From CAYSGL01 sp964520985 (GTDB taxonomy: Bacteria; Pseudomonadota; Alphaproteobacteria; Micavibrionales; Micavibrionaceae): a stretch of 64,000 nt of DNA. The DNA lies in the NCBI GenBank assembly GCA_964520985.1, contig CAZFPB010000001.1, positions 1,550,001 to 1,614,000 on the forward strand. The letters are read 5' to 3'. The translations under genes and the position numbers were made by a program. How positions within the stretch are numbered: position 1 is the first letter of the stretch; each line of letters opens with the position of its first letter. Shown here in pieces: positions 34,315 through 43,430 of this stretch. The notes under the pieces are model-generated. The model searched no databases and was not told the DNA's origin. It saw only the letters and a list, made by a program, of their open reading frames with translations.

Positions 34315-35271
34315 ATGGATTCACGATCCGCCTATCGTCTGCAATTAATGGAAAAACTGGGCGCGCCTTTGCTGGCGGCCCTGCCTGATGGCATGGATGG
34401 TGAACGCGCGGCAGAAACAGTTGCAGCATTGGTCGGCCGTTCGGTACAGGCGGGTTTGCAGCTCAGTCAGTCCATGAAGCTGACAGATCAGGACGGTGAT
34501 ATCGATTCCATCCGCTTATCTTTAGCCGCAATTGCTGCACCTTTGATCTCCCATTCCTTCAAGGAAACAGGACGTTTGCCGGACGATGGCGCGATTGAAA
34601 AAATCGTTAAAGGCATGGAAGCCACGCTGGTGTTTGCCGAGAATTTCACGCCGGCCATCGAGCATACGGCACGTCTTAAAAGCCTGCATAATCCTCTACC
34701 ATTGATTGACCTGACACAGATCACCTTGCTGTCGCTGAATGCGCTGTCTCCGGTCGTCCAAGCACTGCAGCAATTTTCCTTCGGGCAAGGCGATGCCAGC
34801 CTGATCAAAGACATTTCCGGGCGTATACAGACTATCGCCCAGCAAATCAGCGCCGCCAGCGTAAAAGGGGATGAAAGCGATCAAGCCTTCGGCAAACTGC
34901 TGATTTTGCGGGCTTTATCCGAACTTTTTGCTGCAGCTCACGCGTCCGTTTTGCGCGGTCACAAAGGTGATGCTGCACCCACATTGGATGCGGTATGGCA
35001 GGTTTTCGAACAACAGGCGGCGATGATGCTGGCCTTGTCTGGTGCCGCGGTGCCAACTGGTCAGACAAGCAAAGCGCCTGCTTCTACCCCGGTCGCGCAA
35101 AGCGGTCCGATGGGATTCTTTAAACAGGGCGATGCAGCCCCTGCCGAAAATGCTGCAGCTTCCGCATCGATCCCTCCACCCCCTCCGCCAGCAGCCCCTC
35201 CGGTTTCCAGCGGCAGCCCCATGTCATTCTTCAAGCCCGGCCAGAAAAAAGCCGACGGTTCGGATGAATAG
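34315..35271 (+). CDS. Hypothetical protein with duplicated PMxFFKxG tail motif
   Basis: 318 residues, no signal peptide or membrane helix. Residues 1-240 look all-helical (many Leu/Ala heptad-like stretches). The tail is Ala/Pro-rich with a run of seven prolines. It carries two copies of a short motif, SGPMGFFKQGD near 263 and GSPMSFFKPGQKK near 302. Such repeated motifs at the end of a flexible tail usually dock onto a partner. I do not recognise a family. It sits between the Dsb-like gene and the transglycosylase at the head of the secretion locus. The start follows GTGAACGAGCTGTC with a weak binding site. Confidence 0.6.
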   Translation: MDSRSAYRLQLMEKLGAPLLAALPDGMDGERAAETVAALVGRSVQAGLQLSQSMKLTDQDGDIDSIRLSLAAIAAPLISHSFKETGRLPDDGAIEKIVKGMEATLVFAENFTPAIEHTARLKSLHNPLPLIDLTQITLLSLNALSPVVQALQQFSFGQGDASLIKDISGRIQTIAQQISAASVKGDESDQAFGKLLILRALSELFAAAHASVLRGHKGDAAPTLDAVWQVFEQQAAMMLALSGAAVPTGQTSKAPASTPVAQSGPMGFFKQGDAAPAENAAASASIPPPPPPAAPPVSSGSPMSFFKPGQKKADGSDE

Positions 35272-35281
35272 ACATAGTTGT

Positions 35282-35311
35282 TTGAATTATTTTTAATCTT
35301 TGACGTATAAT
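35282..35311 (+). promoter_or_regulatory. Possible promoter of the transglycosylase-dot genes
   Basis: TTGAAT, 18 bases, TATAAT. The ATG at 35321 is only 10 bases past the -10 element, so a transcript from here would be nearly leaderless unless the real start is elsewhere. Read by eye. Confidence 0.35.
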
Positions 35312-35320
35312 AGTGAGAGT

Positions 35321-35737
35321 ATGAGCAAAGTTCTCGCAGCCTGTCTGATGTTAGCCGCCCAGACCTATGAAGTCCCCCCTGCCGTCATGTTGGGGATCCT
35401 TCAGGTTGAAGGGGGTAAAATCGGCCTTGAATCCCGTAATACCAACGGGACGGCCGATCTGGGCCCCATGCAAATCAATACATTGTGGATTCCGGAATTG
35501 TCCCAGAAATGGGGGGTCAACGAAGCTACCGCCCGTAAATGGGTGCGCGACGATCCATGTACTAATATGGGTGTCTCTGCCTGGATTTTGCGCAATCACA
35601 TGAATGAAACCGGCTCGCTGGCCAAGGCGATTGCCCATTATCATTCCCGCACGCCAACTCATGGTACCGCCTATAAAGGCAAGGTCGTCGCCGCCATGCG
35701 CCGCTATGGTTTGCTCAGCGATTCAAGCACCCGCTAA
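35321..35737 (+). CDS. VirB1/PilT-type lytic transglycosylase
   Basis: 138 residues from ATG 35321 (MSKVLAACLMLAAQTYEVPP), preceded by GAGAG. Cuts peptidoglycan so that a secretion channel or pilus can be assembled. The catalytic Glu is in MLGILQVEGGK, and the soluble transglycosylase motif GPMQINTLW follows, with AIAHYHSRTP near the end. R64 carries a comparable PilT in its thin-pilus operon. No strong signal peptide is seen, though the N-terminal helix could act as one. dotD lies 162 bases downstream. Confidence 0.88.
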   Translation: MSKVLAACLMLAAQTYEVPPAVMLGILQVEGGKIGLESRNTNGTADLGPMQINTLWIPELSQKWGVNEATARKWVRDDPCTNMGVSAWILRNHMNETGSLAKAIAHYHSRTPTHGTAYKGKVVAAMRRYGLLSDSSTR

Positions 35738-35899
35738 TTTGATTTTTAGTCAGCGATCCCTTACCCGCTGAATGCCCCTATTTTTCCGGCGGAACAAGTC
35801 AGAATTTGCGCGCTAAGCGCTTGTTCTGGTATTCATCAAAGGATAAGGTATGTCACAGTTGCGCGACGGGCGCGCGCTTGGCGAGGTCTATCTGGGATC

Positions 35900-36415
35900 A
35901 TGAACAAAATAGCGGGATTGACAGTATTGGCAGGGGTGAGTTTGCTGGTTTCGGCCTGCGAAACCATGGGTCCCATGATGAAGCCGGTCGCCAAACGTGA
36001 TCCGCAGGTTGTCGCTTCCCCCGATAAAGTTTCTCTGATGCTGGCTGAAAGCGCTGACAAGGCCGCCAACGCGCTTCAGACGCTGGCTGCCGTCGAACAG
36101 GCGAAATCGCCAGGTGTCCATGTGGCGCCGATTGCCGATGCGCCGACGGAACTGGCGCGCGCTATTACGATCAACTGGATCGGTCCGGCCGATCAGCTGG
36201 CAAAAACACTGGCCGATCGTGCCAGCTATGGATTCCTGACCATGGGCGATGCCCCGCCGGTCCCTCTGGTGGTTAACATTGATGCGGCCAATCAGCCTGT
36301 GATTGATGTGTTGCGCGATCTCGGTCTGCAGATGGGAGAGCGCGCTAATTTGCGGGTTGATTCATCGCGCCGCATGATTGAGCTGCATTACGCGCCGGTC
36401 AACGGCAGCTTGTAG
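35900..36415 (+). CDS. dotD: DotD/TraH, outer-membrane lipoprotein of the type IVB secretion core
   Basis: 171 residues. The lipobox LVSAC makes Cys20 the lipidated residue. With DotC it anchors DotH in the outer membrane. The C-terminal half (from about 80) carries the conserved ITINWIGPADQLAKTLADRA and VVNIDAANQPVIDVLRDLG segments, an NØ-like fold resembling secretin N-domains. dotC starts 17 bases later. The order dotD-dotC-dotB-icmT equals traH-traI-traJ-traK of IncI1 plasmid R64. Confidence 0.92.
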   Translation: MNKIAGLTVLAGVSLLVSACETMGPMMKPVAKRDPQVVASPDKVSLMLAESADKAANALQTLAAVEQAKSPGVHVAPIADAPTELARAITINWIGPADQLAKTLADRASYGFLTMGDAPPVPLVVNIDAANQPVIDVLRDLGLQMGERANLRVDSSRRMIELHYAPVNGSL

Positions 36416-36432
36416 AAGGGGTCACGATACCC

Positions 36433-37281
36433 ATGCGTTTAACCTGTTTCGCTTTTGTCACGCTTGCCTGCCTCACGGCTGGTACTTCCGCGTGGGCACA
36501 GCAAAAAGAAACGCAAGATTCCTACGATCCATCGGTTGTACCGCCGAGCCTCACAGAATTACAATCCATCGAACCGGAAATCAAAGCGTCTGAAGGCGAA
36601 GAATCCGCGATGCCGCTCGACCTGCGCCGCGATGCGATGCGCGAAGCGGCTTATTCGCTGGGTGCGCGCGGTGGTCTCGCTATCCGCACCTGGCAGATCC
36701 GCGCCGAGCTTGAAACCCGCGCAGACTATATGGATAAGATTTTCGATTTCCGCCAGCTGCTCATCCCGGCGCAATCAGGCATGTTGATCGAACCGCCGAT
36801 TATTTCCGAGTCTCTCGATGCCATGCATATCGAAAGCGGCGGCCTGTCCGCTGCGGTCAGCGACAGCGTGTACAATATCGGCCGCAATGCCCGTATCGTG
36901 TCGACTGCCCGCACGTGGCGCCAGTACCTCGAACGCGAATGGGATCCGGTGGATTCACCGCCCGATATCTTGCGCCCCGCCAATGATGAAGAGCGGCGCG
37001 ATTGGGAAAAATGGACAGCCAAAGGCTGGGAAGAAGGTATTGTTCAGGCCGACGAAATTTTCCAGGAAGATATCAATCAGCTGACCGCCGACTACCGCGG
37101 CATGGTGCGCTACCGTATGTTGCTCGCCAAAGGCATGGTCTCGCCGCCCTATGCGTTGCAGATCGATCGCGGTGTGACCGGCGGCGGCGATGAAATGCGT
37201 GTCGGCGATCGCGCGCTCTCCATTACCGGCCTTCCCTCCCTCAAAGCGGATACGAGTGAATGGCAGCCCGCAAACCGGTAA
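36433..37281 (+). CDS. dotC: DotC/TraI, type IVB secretion outer-membrane core protein
   Basis: 282 residues. Signal peptide MRLTCFAFVTLACLTAGTSA then WAQQ. Legionella DotC is a lipoprotein, but here no good lipobox is visible: the only early Cys after the h-region, Cys13, is too near the start. It may therefore be a soluble or otherwise anchored form. Conserved segments: RRDAMREAAYSLGARGGLA, PPIISESLDAMHIESGG, and TWRQYLEREWDPVD with GWEEGIVQADEIF. It overlaps dotB by 22 bases. Confidence 0.9.
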   Translation: MRLTCFAFVTLACLTAGTSAWAQQKETQDSYDPSVVPPSLTELQSIEPEIKASEGEESAMPLDLRRDAMREAAYSLGARGGLAIRTWQIRAELETRADYMDKIFDFRQLLIPAQSGMLIEPPIISESLDAMHIESGGLSAAVSDSVYNIGRNARIVSTARTWRQYLEREWDPVDSPPDILRPANDEERRDWEKWTAKGWEEGIVQADEIFQEDINQLTADYRGMVRYRMLLAKGMVSPPYALQIDRGVTGGGDEMRVGDRALSITGLPSLKADTSEWQPANR

Positions 37282-38429
37282 GCCTCCTCAAGGGGAAGGA
37301 CAACATTGCTGAAACATGGCCGGACGAACCGGCGCGGTTCATCGACGATCTGGTCGATACGTTTCTGCTCTGGTGCGTGAAAAAAAATTCCTCTGACATT
37401 TCGCTGCAAACCGATCGCCCGGTCTATAACGAAATTTATGGCGTGCTGTATCCCGCCACCTTCCGCCCGCTCGATGCGGCGGACATGAATGTGTTCCTCA
37501 CAAAAATTTATGGGCCCGAAGCAACGGCGCGTCTGGCCTCGGGGAATGATCTTGATTTAAGTTATGAGATCCGCCCGGATCGCTACACGCGCATCCGTTT
37601 TCGTGTGAACATCACCGCCATTCTCTCGCGCGGGCGCGATTCAGCGCAGATTACCATGCGCGTTCTGCCGAACGAACCGCCGACCATGGCCGATCTGAAC
37701 ATCGAACAGGACATCATTAAAAACTGGAATCCGCGTCAAGGCATGGTGATTGTCACCGGACCGACAGGTTCGGGTAAAACAACATTGCTTGCCGCCGGAA
37801 TCCGCATGTTGATGGAGCGTCCACGCGGCGCTGGAAAAATCGTGTGCTACGAAGCGCCAATCGAATTCGTTTATGACGCGGTGAAATCGCCACGCTCGCT
37901 TATTTCGCAAACGGAAATACCGCGTCACTTGCCGGACTTCGCCCGCGGTGTGCGCAATGCGCTGCGTCGCAAGCCTAATATTATTTTGGTCGGTGAAGCC
38001 CGCGATAAAGAAACCATTGCCTCTGCCATCGAAGCGGCGCAGACAGGCCATACAGTCTATACGACAACGCATACAACCGGCGTCTCCGCCACGATCCAGC
38101 GTATGGTCGCGACGTTCGAACCGAATGAGCGGTCTGAACGCGCGTACGCCCTCATGGAAACGGTACGCCTCGTGGTGACACAGGCGCTGGTGCCCAAAGT
38201 CGGCGGCGGGCGTATCGGCGTGCGCGAATGGATGCCGTTCACGGATGAAGTGCGCAGCAAGCTGATGGAAATGGATTTTAAGGAATGGCCGTCCGAGCTG
38301 TCGCGCATGGTCAAACATTACGGGCGCTCTATGTCTCAATCCGCTGAAATTCTGTTTGAAGCCGGCACGATCGATCGCCGGACGTACATCATGCTGTCGA
38401 ACTCCACCGGCGCCGGCGGTGGGGACTAA
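37260..38429 (+). CDS. dotB: DotB/TraJ secretion ATPase
   Basis: 389 residues. A hexameric cytoplasmic ATPase of the PilT/VirB11 superfamily that powers type IVB secretion. SSDISLQTDRPV lies in the N-terminal domain; Walker A GPTGSGKT at 167-174; the Asp box KIVCYEAPIEF; Walker B region IILVGEARDKETI; His box TTTHTTGVSAT. Starts 22 bases inside dotC, so translation is likely coupled. Its length matches Legionella DotB (about 377). Confidence 0.94.
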   Translation: MAARKPVSLLKGKDNIAETWPDEPARFIDDLVDTFLLWCVKKNSSDISLQTDRPVYNEIYGVLYPATFRPLDAADMNVFLTKIYGPEATARLASGNDLDLSYEIRPDRYTRIRFRVNITAILSRGRDSAQITMRVLPNEPPTMADLNIEQDIIKNWNPRQGMVIVTGPTGSGKTTLLAAGIRMLMERPRGAGKIVCYEAPIEFVYDAVKSPRSLISQTEIPRHLPDFARGVRNALRRKPNIILVGEARDKETIASAIEAAQTGHTVYTTTHTTGVSATIQRMVATFEPNERSERAYALMETVRLVVTQALVPKVGGGRIGVREWMPFTDEVRSKLMEMDFKEWPSELSRMVKHYGRSMSQSAEILFEAGTIDRRTYIMLSNSTGAGGGD

Positions 38430-38489
38430 TAAAAGACCTTTTCCACAAAAATTGATCTTTGCCTCTATTGGCCGTATCATGGGAACAAG

Positions 38490-38789
38490 ATGGGTAAAGT
38501 CGAAGACACAATGGAAGAGAAGGCCAACTGGCACTGGCGCAATACGATGCGTCCGGTGCGGTTTTTTGGTCTCGATGCCAGAGCGTCCCTTCCCTATATG
38601 CTTTTGCTGGTCTATGCACGCCCCATCACGTTGTTTATGGCTGTTTTATTGACGGCTGTCTTCGTCATGCTGGAAAAGCGCGGCCTGGCGTTCGGGCCTG
38701 CCATGCGGGCTTTCCGTAGCTGGCTGGTTGGACAAAAGCGCCCTGCCTGGTTATCCATGCGTCACCGCCGTATGGTGGATTTTGGGTAA
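38490..38789 (+). CDS. icmT: IcmT/TraK type IVB secretion membrane protein
   Basis: 99 residues with two membrane helices. WHWRNTMRPVRFFGLDARAS is the family signature, followed by LPYMLLLVYARPITLFMAV. IcmT is needed for Legionella pore formation and exit; its molecular role is unclear. An alternative start is M8. It follows dotB by 60 bases, as in R64 traJ-traK. Confidence 0.9.
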   Translation: MGKVEDTMEEKANWHWRNTMRPVRFFGLDARASLPYMLLLVYARPITLFMAVLLTAVFVMLEKRGLAFGPAMRAFRSWLVGQKRPAWLSMRHRRMVDFG

Positions 38790-38896
38790 GCAGCCTTGTG
38801 TGAAGTCTGCGGATGATGCGGAACAAAGCTTGTAATTTTGGCGCTGTGCCTTTAGTTTCTTTCAAATATTCTGATTGGCTGGGAGTGCCCATCACC

Positions 38897-40273
38897 GTGA
38901 CCGCATCATATTTTCATAAACTGATACTGGCTGCCTGTTGCAGCGCCTTGCCGTTTGTTTCGGCGCAGGCGGCATTTGAATTCATTCCCGCGCCAAGCCG
39001 CGCGCCTGCCGCCAGCGGATTGCCGAACGGCGTACCGCCCGCATCAATGGCCGCTCAAGGTCAGACAGAAATGACTCCCGCACCTGCCGCCAGTGTTGTC
39101 AGTGAAGCCCTGCTAGATGCCCAAACGCGCACCTCGCCGCAATCCCTGCTTCCGCCGGCTCCCGCTGCCCCTCAATATAATCTCGTGCCGTCTACGATTG
39201 CCCGCAACACGGCCGCGCAACCAACCATCAACATGAACCCGCTGGCGTCTGCGGCGCCTGTCCCTGAAAACGGGATCGGCCAGCTGGAACAGGCGATGGC
39301 CGCAGGCGCGATCATGCCTGCGTCCGGTGGTTCGGCGGCTCCGGTTTCTATGGCTGTTATGCCGTCCTCTTCGGGTCGCTCCAGCATTGGCAGCATGCCG
39401 CTGCCGCCTGTTACCGCTCCTGCTACACCCACTCTGTCGGCGGCTGCCCCTGCGGCGGTGGGTCAGTATGCCGAAGCGGTCGGATTTGGCAAAGAGCTAC
39501 CGTTGGCTTTGGCCGTCAGCCAGATTGTGCCGCCCGACTATGCGTTTTCATTCTCTAATTCAGTCAATCCCGGCGATCTCGTTTCGTGGGAAGGCGGCAA
39601 AGCCTGGAATGCCGTGTTGAACGATACGCTGGGCGCTGTGGGTGCCTCAGCCAGTATCGATGAAGCCAAAAAGGAAATTACCATTGTATCGGGGGCTGCG
39701 GCGCCTGCGCCCGCCAGTTTTGGTTTGATGACCCCGGCGGCTTATACACCGCCTGCCGTACCTGCTGCTCCGAGTGCCGCTATGCCGACACCGCGCCCGC
39801 CGATGGTATCGGCCAATGCTCCTCTTTATTCTCCGGCGCCCGCGACGACGCCTGAACCAGCGCCGATGGCCGCGGTTCCCGTCGCACAAGCCGTTTCGCC
39901 CGCTGTTGCATTACCCGCCGCTATGACGGCAAGCCCGGCAGTGACTCAACCAAGAATGCAACTGGCCGGTGTCAGCGGTTCCAAAGTAATGGACCCTAAA
40001 CAAAAAGGCTTATGGGAAGCGCCGCGCGGCATGACTTTGCGGGCGATTTTAACCGAATGGTCTTTAAAAGCCGGGGTTGAGCTTTTCTGGTCTTCCGATT
40101 TCGATTATCCCGTCGGCTCCGAGCTTCATATCAACGGCACATTCGAAGAGGCAGTTCAAACACTGTTAAGCGGATTGCGTGACGCCCAACCGCGGCCGAT
40201 CGGTCGTCTGCACCCGAACCTGCCGGACGGCCCATCCGTTCTTGTCATAGAAACCAAGCACACCATCGAATAA
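38897..40273 (+). CDS. pilL: PilL/TcpQ-type pilus protein
   Basis: 458 residues from GTG 38897, chosen because GGGAG lies 11 bases upstream and a signal peptide follows directly (SYFHKLILAACCSALPFVSA). An earlier ATG at 38813 would add a non-hydrophobic extension. Long Ala/Pro-rich linkers separate two TcpQ-like domains: one at about 205-275 (ELPLALAVSQIVPPDYAFSF) and one at the C-terminus (GMTLRAILTEWSLKAGVELF, then GPSVLVIET). In TcpQ and R64 PilL this domain helps place the secretin. Starts the type IVb pilus operon. Confidence 0.75.
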   Translation: MTASYFHKLILAACCSALPFVSAQAAFEFIPAPSRAPAASGLPNGVPPASMAAQGQTEMTPAPAASVVSEALLDAQTRTSPQSLLPPAPAAPQYNLVPSTIARNTAAQPTINMNPLASAAPVPENGIGQLEQAMAAGAIMPASGGSAAPVSMAVMPSSSGRSSIGSMPLPPVTAPATPTLSAAAPAAVGQYAEAVGFGKELPLALAVSQIVPPDYAFSFSNSVNPGDLVSWEGGKAWNAVLNDTLGAVGASASIDEAKKEITIVSGAAAPAPASFGLMTPAAYTPPAVPAAPSAAMPTPRPPMVSANAPLYSPAPATTPEPAPMAAVPVAQAVSPAVALPAAMTASPAVTQPRMQLAGVSGSKVMDPKQKGLWEAPRGMTLRAILTEWSLKAGVELFWSSDFDYPVGSELHINGTFEEAVQTLLSGLRDAQPRPIGRLHPNLPDGPSVLVIETKHTIE

Positions 40274-40345
40274 GTCTAACATCTTGAACCAAAGTGCCGC
40301 CGCGCTTTTCATGAAGCGTTAATGTTGGTAGCATAATATGTCTTG

Positions 40346-42004
40346 ATGATTCGTCTAGCCAGACTGGTGCCGATGCCTTTTTCTTATCCTACACCTCGCC
40401 GCTTTCTCCTTGCCGTTTGTTTGTCTGCCAGCGCCTTGCTGGGAGGATGCCTGAACGCTGCCGAAGTCAATGATCGGGTGATGCAGGATCAAACGACGGC
40501 TGATAAAGCCCTGAAGGCGCTCGAGCCAAAACCGTTCAAGCGCGAGTCGCTGGTGGTGGACGAGCGTCCCTGGTATGGCGCGAGCGCCGTGCCGATCGAT
40601 AATGGCCAACCTTTCCCGCCTTTACTCATTCAAAGCGACGGCGTGGTAATGACGTTCGAGCGTCCCGTTACCTTGAGTGAAGTCGCGCGTATGATTCAAG
40701 CGGCGACCGGTATCCGCGTAAGTGGCGCCCACGCTGTGAACACGGTATCGCAATCGCCAGGCGGTGGTTCAACCGGCGCCGAAAAAACATTCATTCCGCC
40801 GGATGGCGTCGAAGTCACAGGTGGGCGCGTTGTCTGGCAGGGATCGCTGCCAAGCCTGCTTGATCAGGTGGCTGATTATTTTGACGCCGAATGGACGTAC
40901 AACGGTACCGTCATCACGCTACATAGCGAAGTGACTAAAACATTCATGCTGCATGCGTTGGCAGACAGCATCGGCTTCAACAGCTCCATTGAAAATGCAT
41001 CGTCGGAAGGCGGCGGCGCGTTGCCGGAAGTTAAAATCGATTCAACGGCGACGCTGGAAATCTGGAAAGAAATTCAGGCGACTGTGAATTCCATGATCGG
41101 CACGTCTGGCCGCGCGACTTATTCTCCATCCACCGGCACCGTGACGGTGACCGGTACTCCTACGGTCGTGTCCCGTACAGAACAATATCTGCGCGAACAA
41201 AACCGTCTGCGTCTACGCCGCGTTGCCGTGGCCGTAAAGGTTCTGTCCGTCACTACCAGTGATGACAACGAGCTGGGCTTTAACCTGTCCGGCATTCTTG
41301 AAAGAGCGATTGACGGCAAACCATTTTCCTTCAGTGCGGTCGGCGATGGCTTGTCCGCAGGTATTTTGCGCGCCATGCCGCTTATCGATCCCGTTACCGG
41401 CCTGCCATCTACTGCAGCAACTGCCGTAACGCCTACCAGTGACACGGCAACAGCTATTTTCAATGCGTCCGAAGATATTCAGCGCGTCTCGCTCAGCAAT
41501 TCCGGTGCGATTGTAACACTTTCAGATATTCCAGCGCCGCTACAGATTGGCCGGACCATTGCTTATCTGAAACGCGTTTCGTCATCCAGCACCAGCGATT
41601 CGGGCAGCAGCGTTTCACTCGAGCCCGGTGAAGTTAGTCTGGGCCTGACCATGAATGTGCTGCCGCGTGTCATTCAGCGCGACCGTGTTCTGCTGCGCCT
41701 GGCAATCGGTATTACAGACGCCAGCACCCCGTTTCGCGCTTTTACAGCAGGTGATCTAAGCGTCGAATTGCCGGAAATTGCGACCACAGGGTTCTTGCAG
41801 AACGCCGTTCTGGCCGAAGGTGAAACGCTGGTGCTGGCAGGATTTGAGAAAAATCAGAACAGCGTGCGCGATCAAGGTGTGCCCGGTGGATTGCTGACAG
41901 GCGGCACACGCAACATGACAAAGAGCCGTGAAGCGACTGTTCTTCTGATCAGTGCCGAAGTACTTCCGGAGGAACCGCTGACTGTTATCGGCGGGGATTC
42001 CTAA
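40346..42004 (+). CDS. pilN: PilN type IVb pilus secretin (lipoprotein)
   Basis: 552 residues. Lipobox LLGGC with Cys35 by this start; a second ATG at 40373 also gives a full signal peptide, and neither has a strong binding site. N-terminal domain (about 60-200) contains the ring-forming N domain. The secretin core is at about 280-540, with EQYLREQNRLRLRRVAVAVK, LRLAIGITDASTP, and VLAEGETLVLAGFEKNQN near the gate. Forms the outer-membrane pore for the pilus. The match is to R64 PilN/BfpB-type secretins. Confidence 0.93.
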   Translation: MIRLARLVPMPFSYPTPRRFLLAVCLSASALLGGCLNAAEVNDRVMQDQTTADKALKALEPKPFKRESLVVDERPWYGASAVPIDNGQPFPPLLIQSDGVVMTFERPVTLSEVARMIQAATGIRVSGAHAVNTVSQSPGGGSTGAEKTFIPPDGVEVTGGRVVWQGSLPSLLDQVADYFDAEWTYNGTVITLHSEVTKTFMLHALADSIGFNSSIENASSEGGGALPEVKIDSTATLEIWKEIQATVNSMIGTSGRATYSPSTGTVTVTGTPTVVSRTEQYLREQNRLRLRRVAVAVKVLSVTTSDDNELGFNLSGILERAIDGKPFSFSAVGDGLSAGILRAMPLIDPVTGLPSTAATAVTPTSDTATAIFNASEDIQRVSLSNSGAIVTLSDIPAPLQIGRTIAYLKRVSSSSTSDSGSSVSLEPGEVSLGLTMNVLPRVIQRDRVLLRLAIGITDASTPFRAFTAGDLSVELPEIATTGFLQNAVLAEGETLVLAGFEKNQNSVRDQGVPGGLLTGGTRNMTKSREATVLLISAEVLPEEPLTVIGGDS

Positions 42005-42022
42005 GCAAAGGGGGCGCACATC

Positions 42023-43429
42023 ATGGCCCTCATGGCGCAAAAAAACCAATCACTGAAAAAGAATACGAAAGAAGAAGGTATTCTTCTGCATAACGGCAAG
42101 AAATTTGCTGTTGGATTGACGTGGTTAACAGCCGACGATGATATCGATGTCAAGCTGGCCAAAGACCGTGCCCGCAAAATGGAAGCGGATTATTACGCCC
42201 TGCGCACAACTGTCTCAACTCAGCAAGGGTTTGGTTCGTTGGCTATGGGGCATCGCGCCGGTCTGCCGAGCGCCGCCTCCCTTGCCTCCGATATGCTGGT
42301 TGGTGAATGGCACGGCGTTTTCACGGCGGATAACGGGTGGTGGTACATCGCGGTTCACGCAGATTCGATTGCGCCGGACGGCGATGTGTTTTTCTTCTCC
42401 GAGGAGCAGGCCTATCAGCATTTCCAAGATCGCGCGACTACCTATAAATGGCCGCGCACCTATGTGCCGGAGAGTTGGAACCTGCCCGATGCCAGCACGG
42501 CAATCACGTTGGAAAAATTACTGGATGACGCAGACCGCGCTGCCGTTTTGCGTCCGGCAAACCTCAATGCCTTGTTTGGCGGGGCGAAACAGAAATCACT
42601 CGCGCTTTTTGTTCTAATTATCTTTCTTGCCTTTATCATTATCGGTTTTATCGCGCCGACGTTACTGTCAAGCGAGAGGCCTGATCTGAACGCCATGGTG
42701 CGTAACCGCATTTTAATCCCAAGCCGTATTTTTGCGCCACCACCACCGCCAAAAAGCGAAGAAGCAATTAATGTCGATTTAACCGGTCTTCGCGCCGCGC
42801 AGCCATCGCTACTGATCAATATTTGCGCCGATACATTTTCCAAGATATTACGACCCATGCCTGGCTGGGAAACTGTCGGCGCCACCTGCGAAGCCACAAA
42901 TCAGGCGTCCCCACTCGTCTCGGTGCTGTGGGAAAAAGCGTTGGGTTCGCTTGATACGGTCAGGCCCTATCTGGCGCAGTTTCCAGCAGGTGTCAGCATC
43001 GGTTTTAACGGTACCAACCAGATTACCGCGACAAGCGAAGTGGGCAATCTTTCCAATATCGTAAAGCCGCTGGAACTTGGCCAGCGCGAGCCGATCATTG
43101 AAATGCTCTACGATCGCTTTGGCTCGCTGGGTAACTTAAATATCGAAGATATTACGCCGCCGGCACCCATGCCCAAAGAAGGGGTGGATGGCCTGGTTGA
43201 GCAAGAGCCTGAGCCAGCCCCGCCGCCTTATCTTAGAATGAGTATTGTCACTGAAACACCGCCTAACATGCTGGCGGCATATTTTGACGTTTCGGGACTA
43301 AAGGTGCAGGATATTAAATGGGACAGGCGCAATGGCGAATGGACTTATGGTGCAGAAATTCAATACGACAGCAAAGCTTTGAGGGATTATTATGCTTATC
43401 AACAGCGCGCACGCGAGAAGAAGCAATAA
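42023..43429 (+). CDS. pilO: PilO type IVb pilus assembly protein
   Basis: 468 residues. An N-terminal actin-like/cytoplasmic part of about 190 residues (GEWHGVFTADNGWWYIAVHA, YKWPRTYVPESWNL), one membrane helix near 195 (ALFVLIIFLAFIIIGFIAP), and a periplasmic C-terminal part. This is the R64 PilO architecture, an inner-membrane platform protein. Ends one base before pilP. Confidence 0.88.
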   Translation: MALMAQKNQSLKKNTKEEGILLHNGKKFAVGLTWLTADDDIDVKLAKDRARKMEADYYALRTTVSTQQGFGSLAMGHRAGLPSAASLASDMLVGEWHGVFTADNGWWYIAVHADSIAPDGDVFFFSEEQAYQHFQDRATTYKWPRTYVPESWNLPDASTAITLEKLLDDADRAAVLRPANLNALFGGAKQKSLALFVLIIFLAFIIIGFIAPTLLSSERPDLNAMVRNRILIPSRIFAPPPPPKSEEAINVDLTGLRAAQPSLLINICADTFSKILRPMPGWETVGATCEATNQASPLVSVLWEKALGSLDTVRPYLAQFPAGVSIGFNGTNQITATSEVGNLSNIVKPLELGQREPIIEMLYDRFGSLGNLNIEDITPPAPMPKEGVDGLVEQEPEPAPPPYLRMSIVTETPPNMLAAYFDVSGLKVQDIKWDRRNGEWTYGAEIQYDSKALRDYYAYQQRAREKKQ

Positions 43430-43430
43430 C

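Noticed and set aside
37641..38534. 297-codon open frame on the minus strand
   Set aside because: Opposite dotB, whose motifs are intact; composition is typical of a shadow frame.
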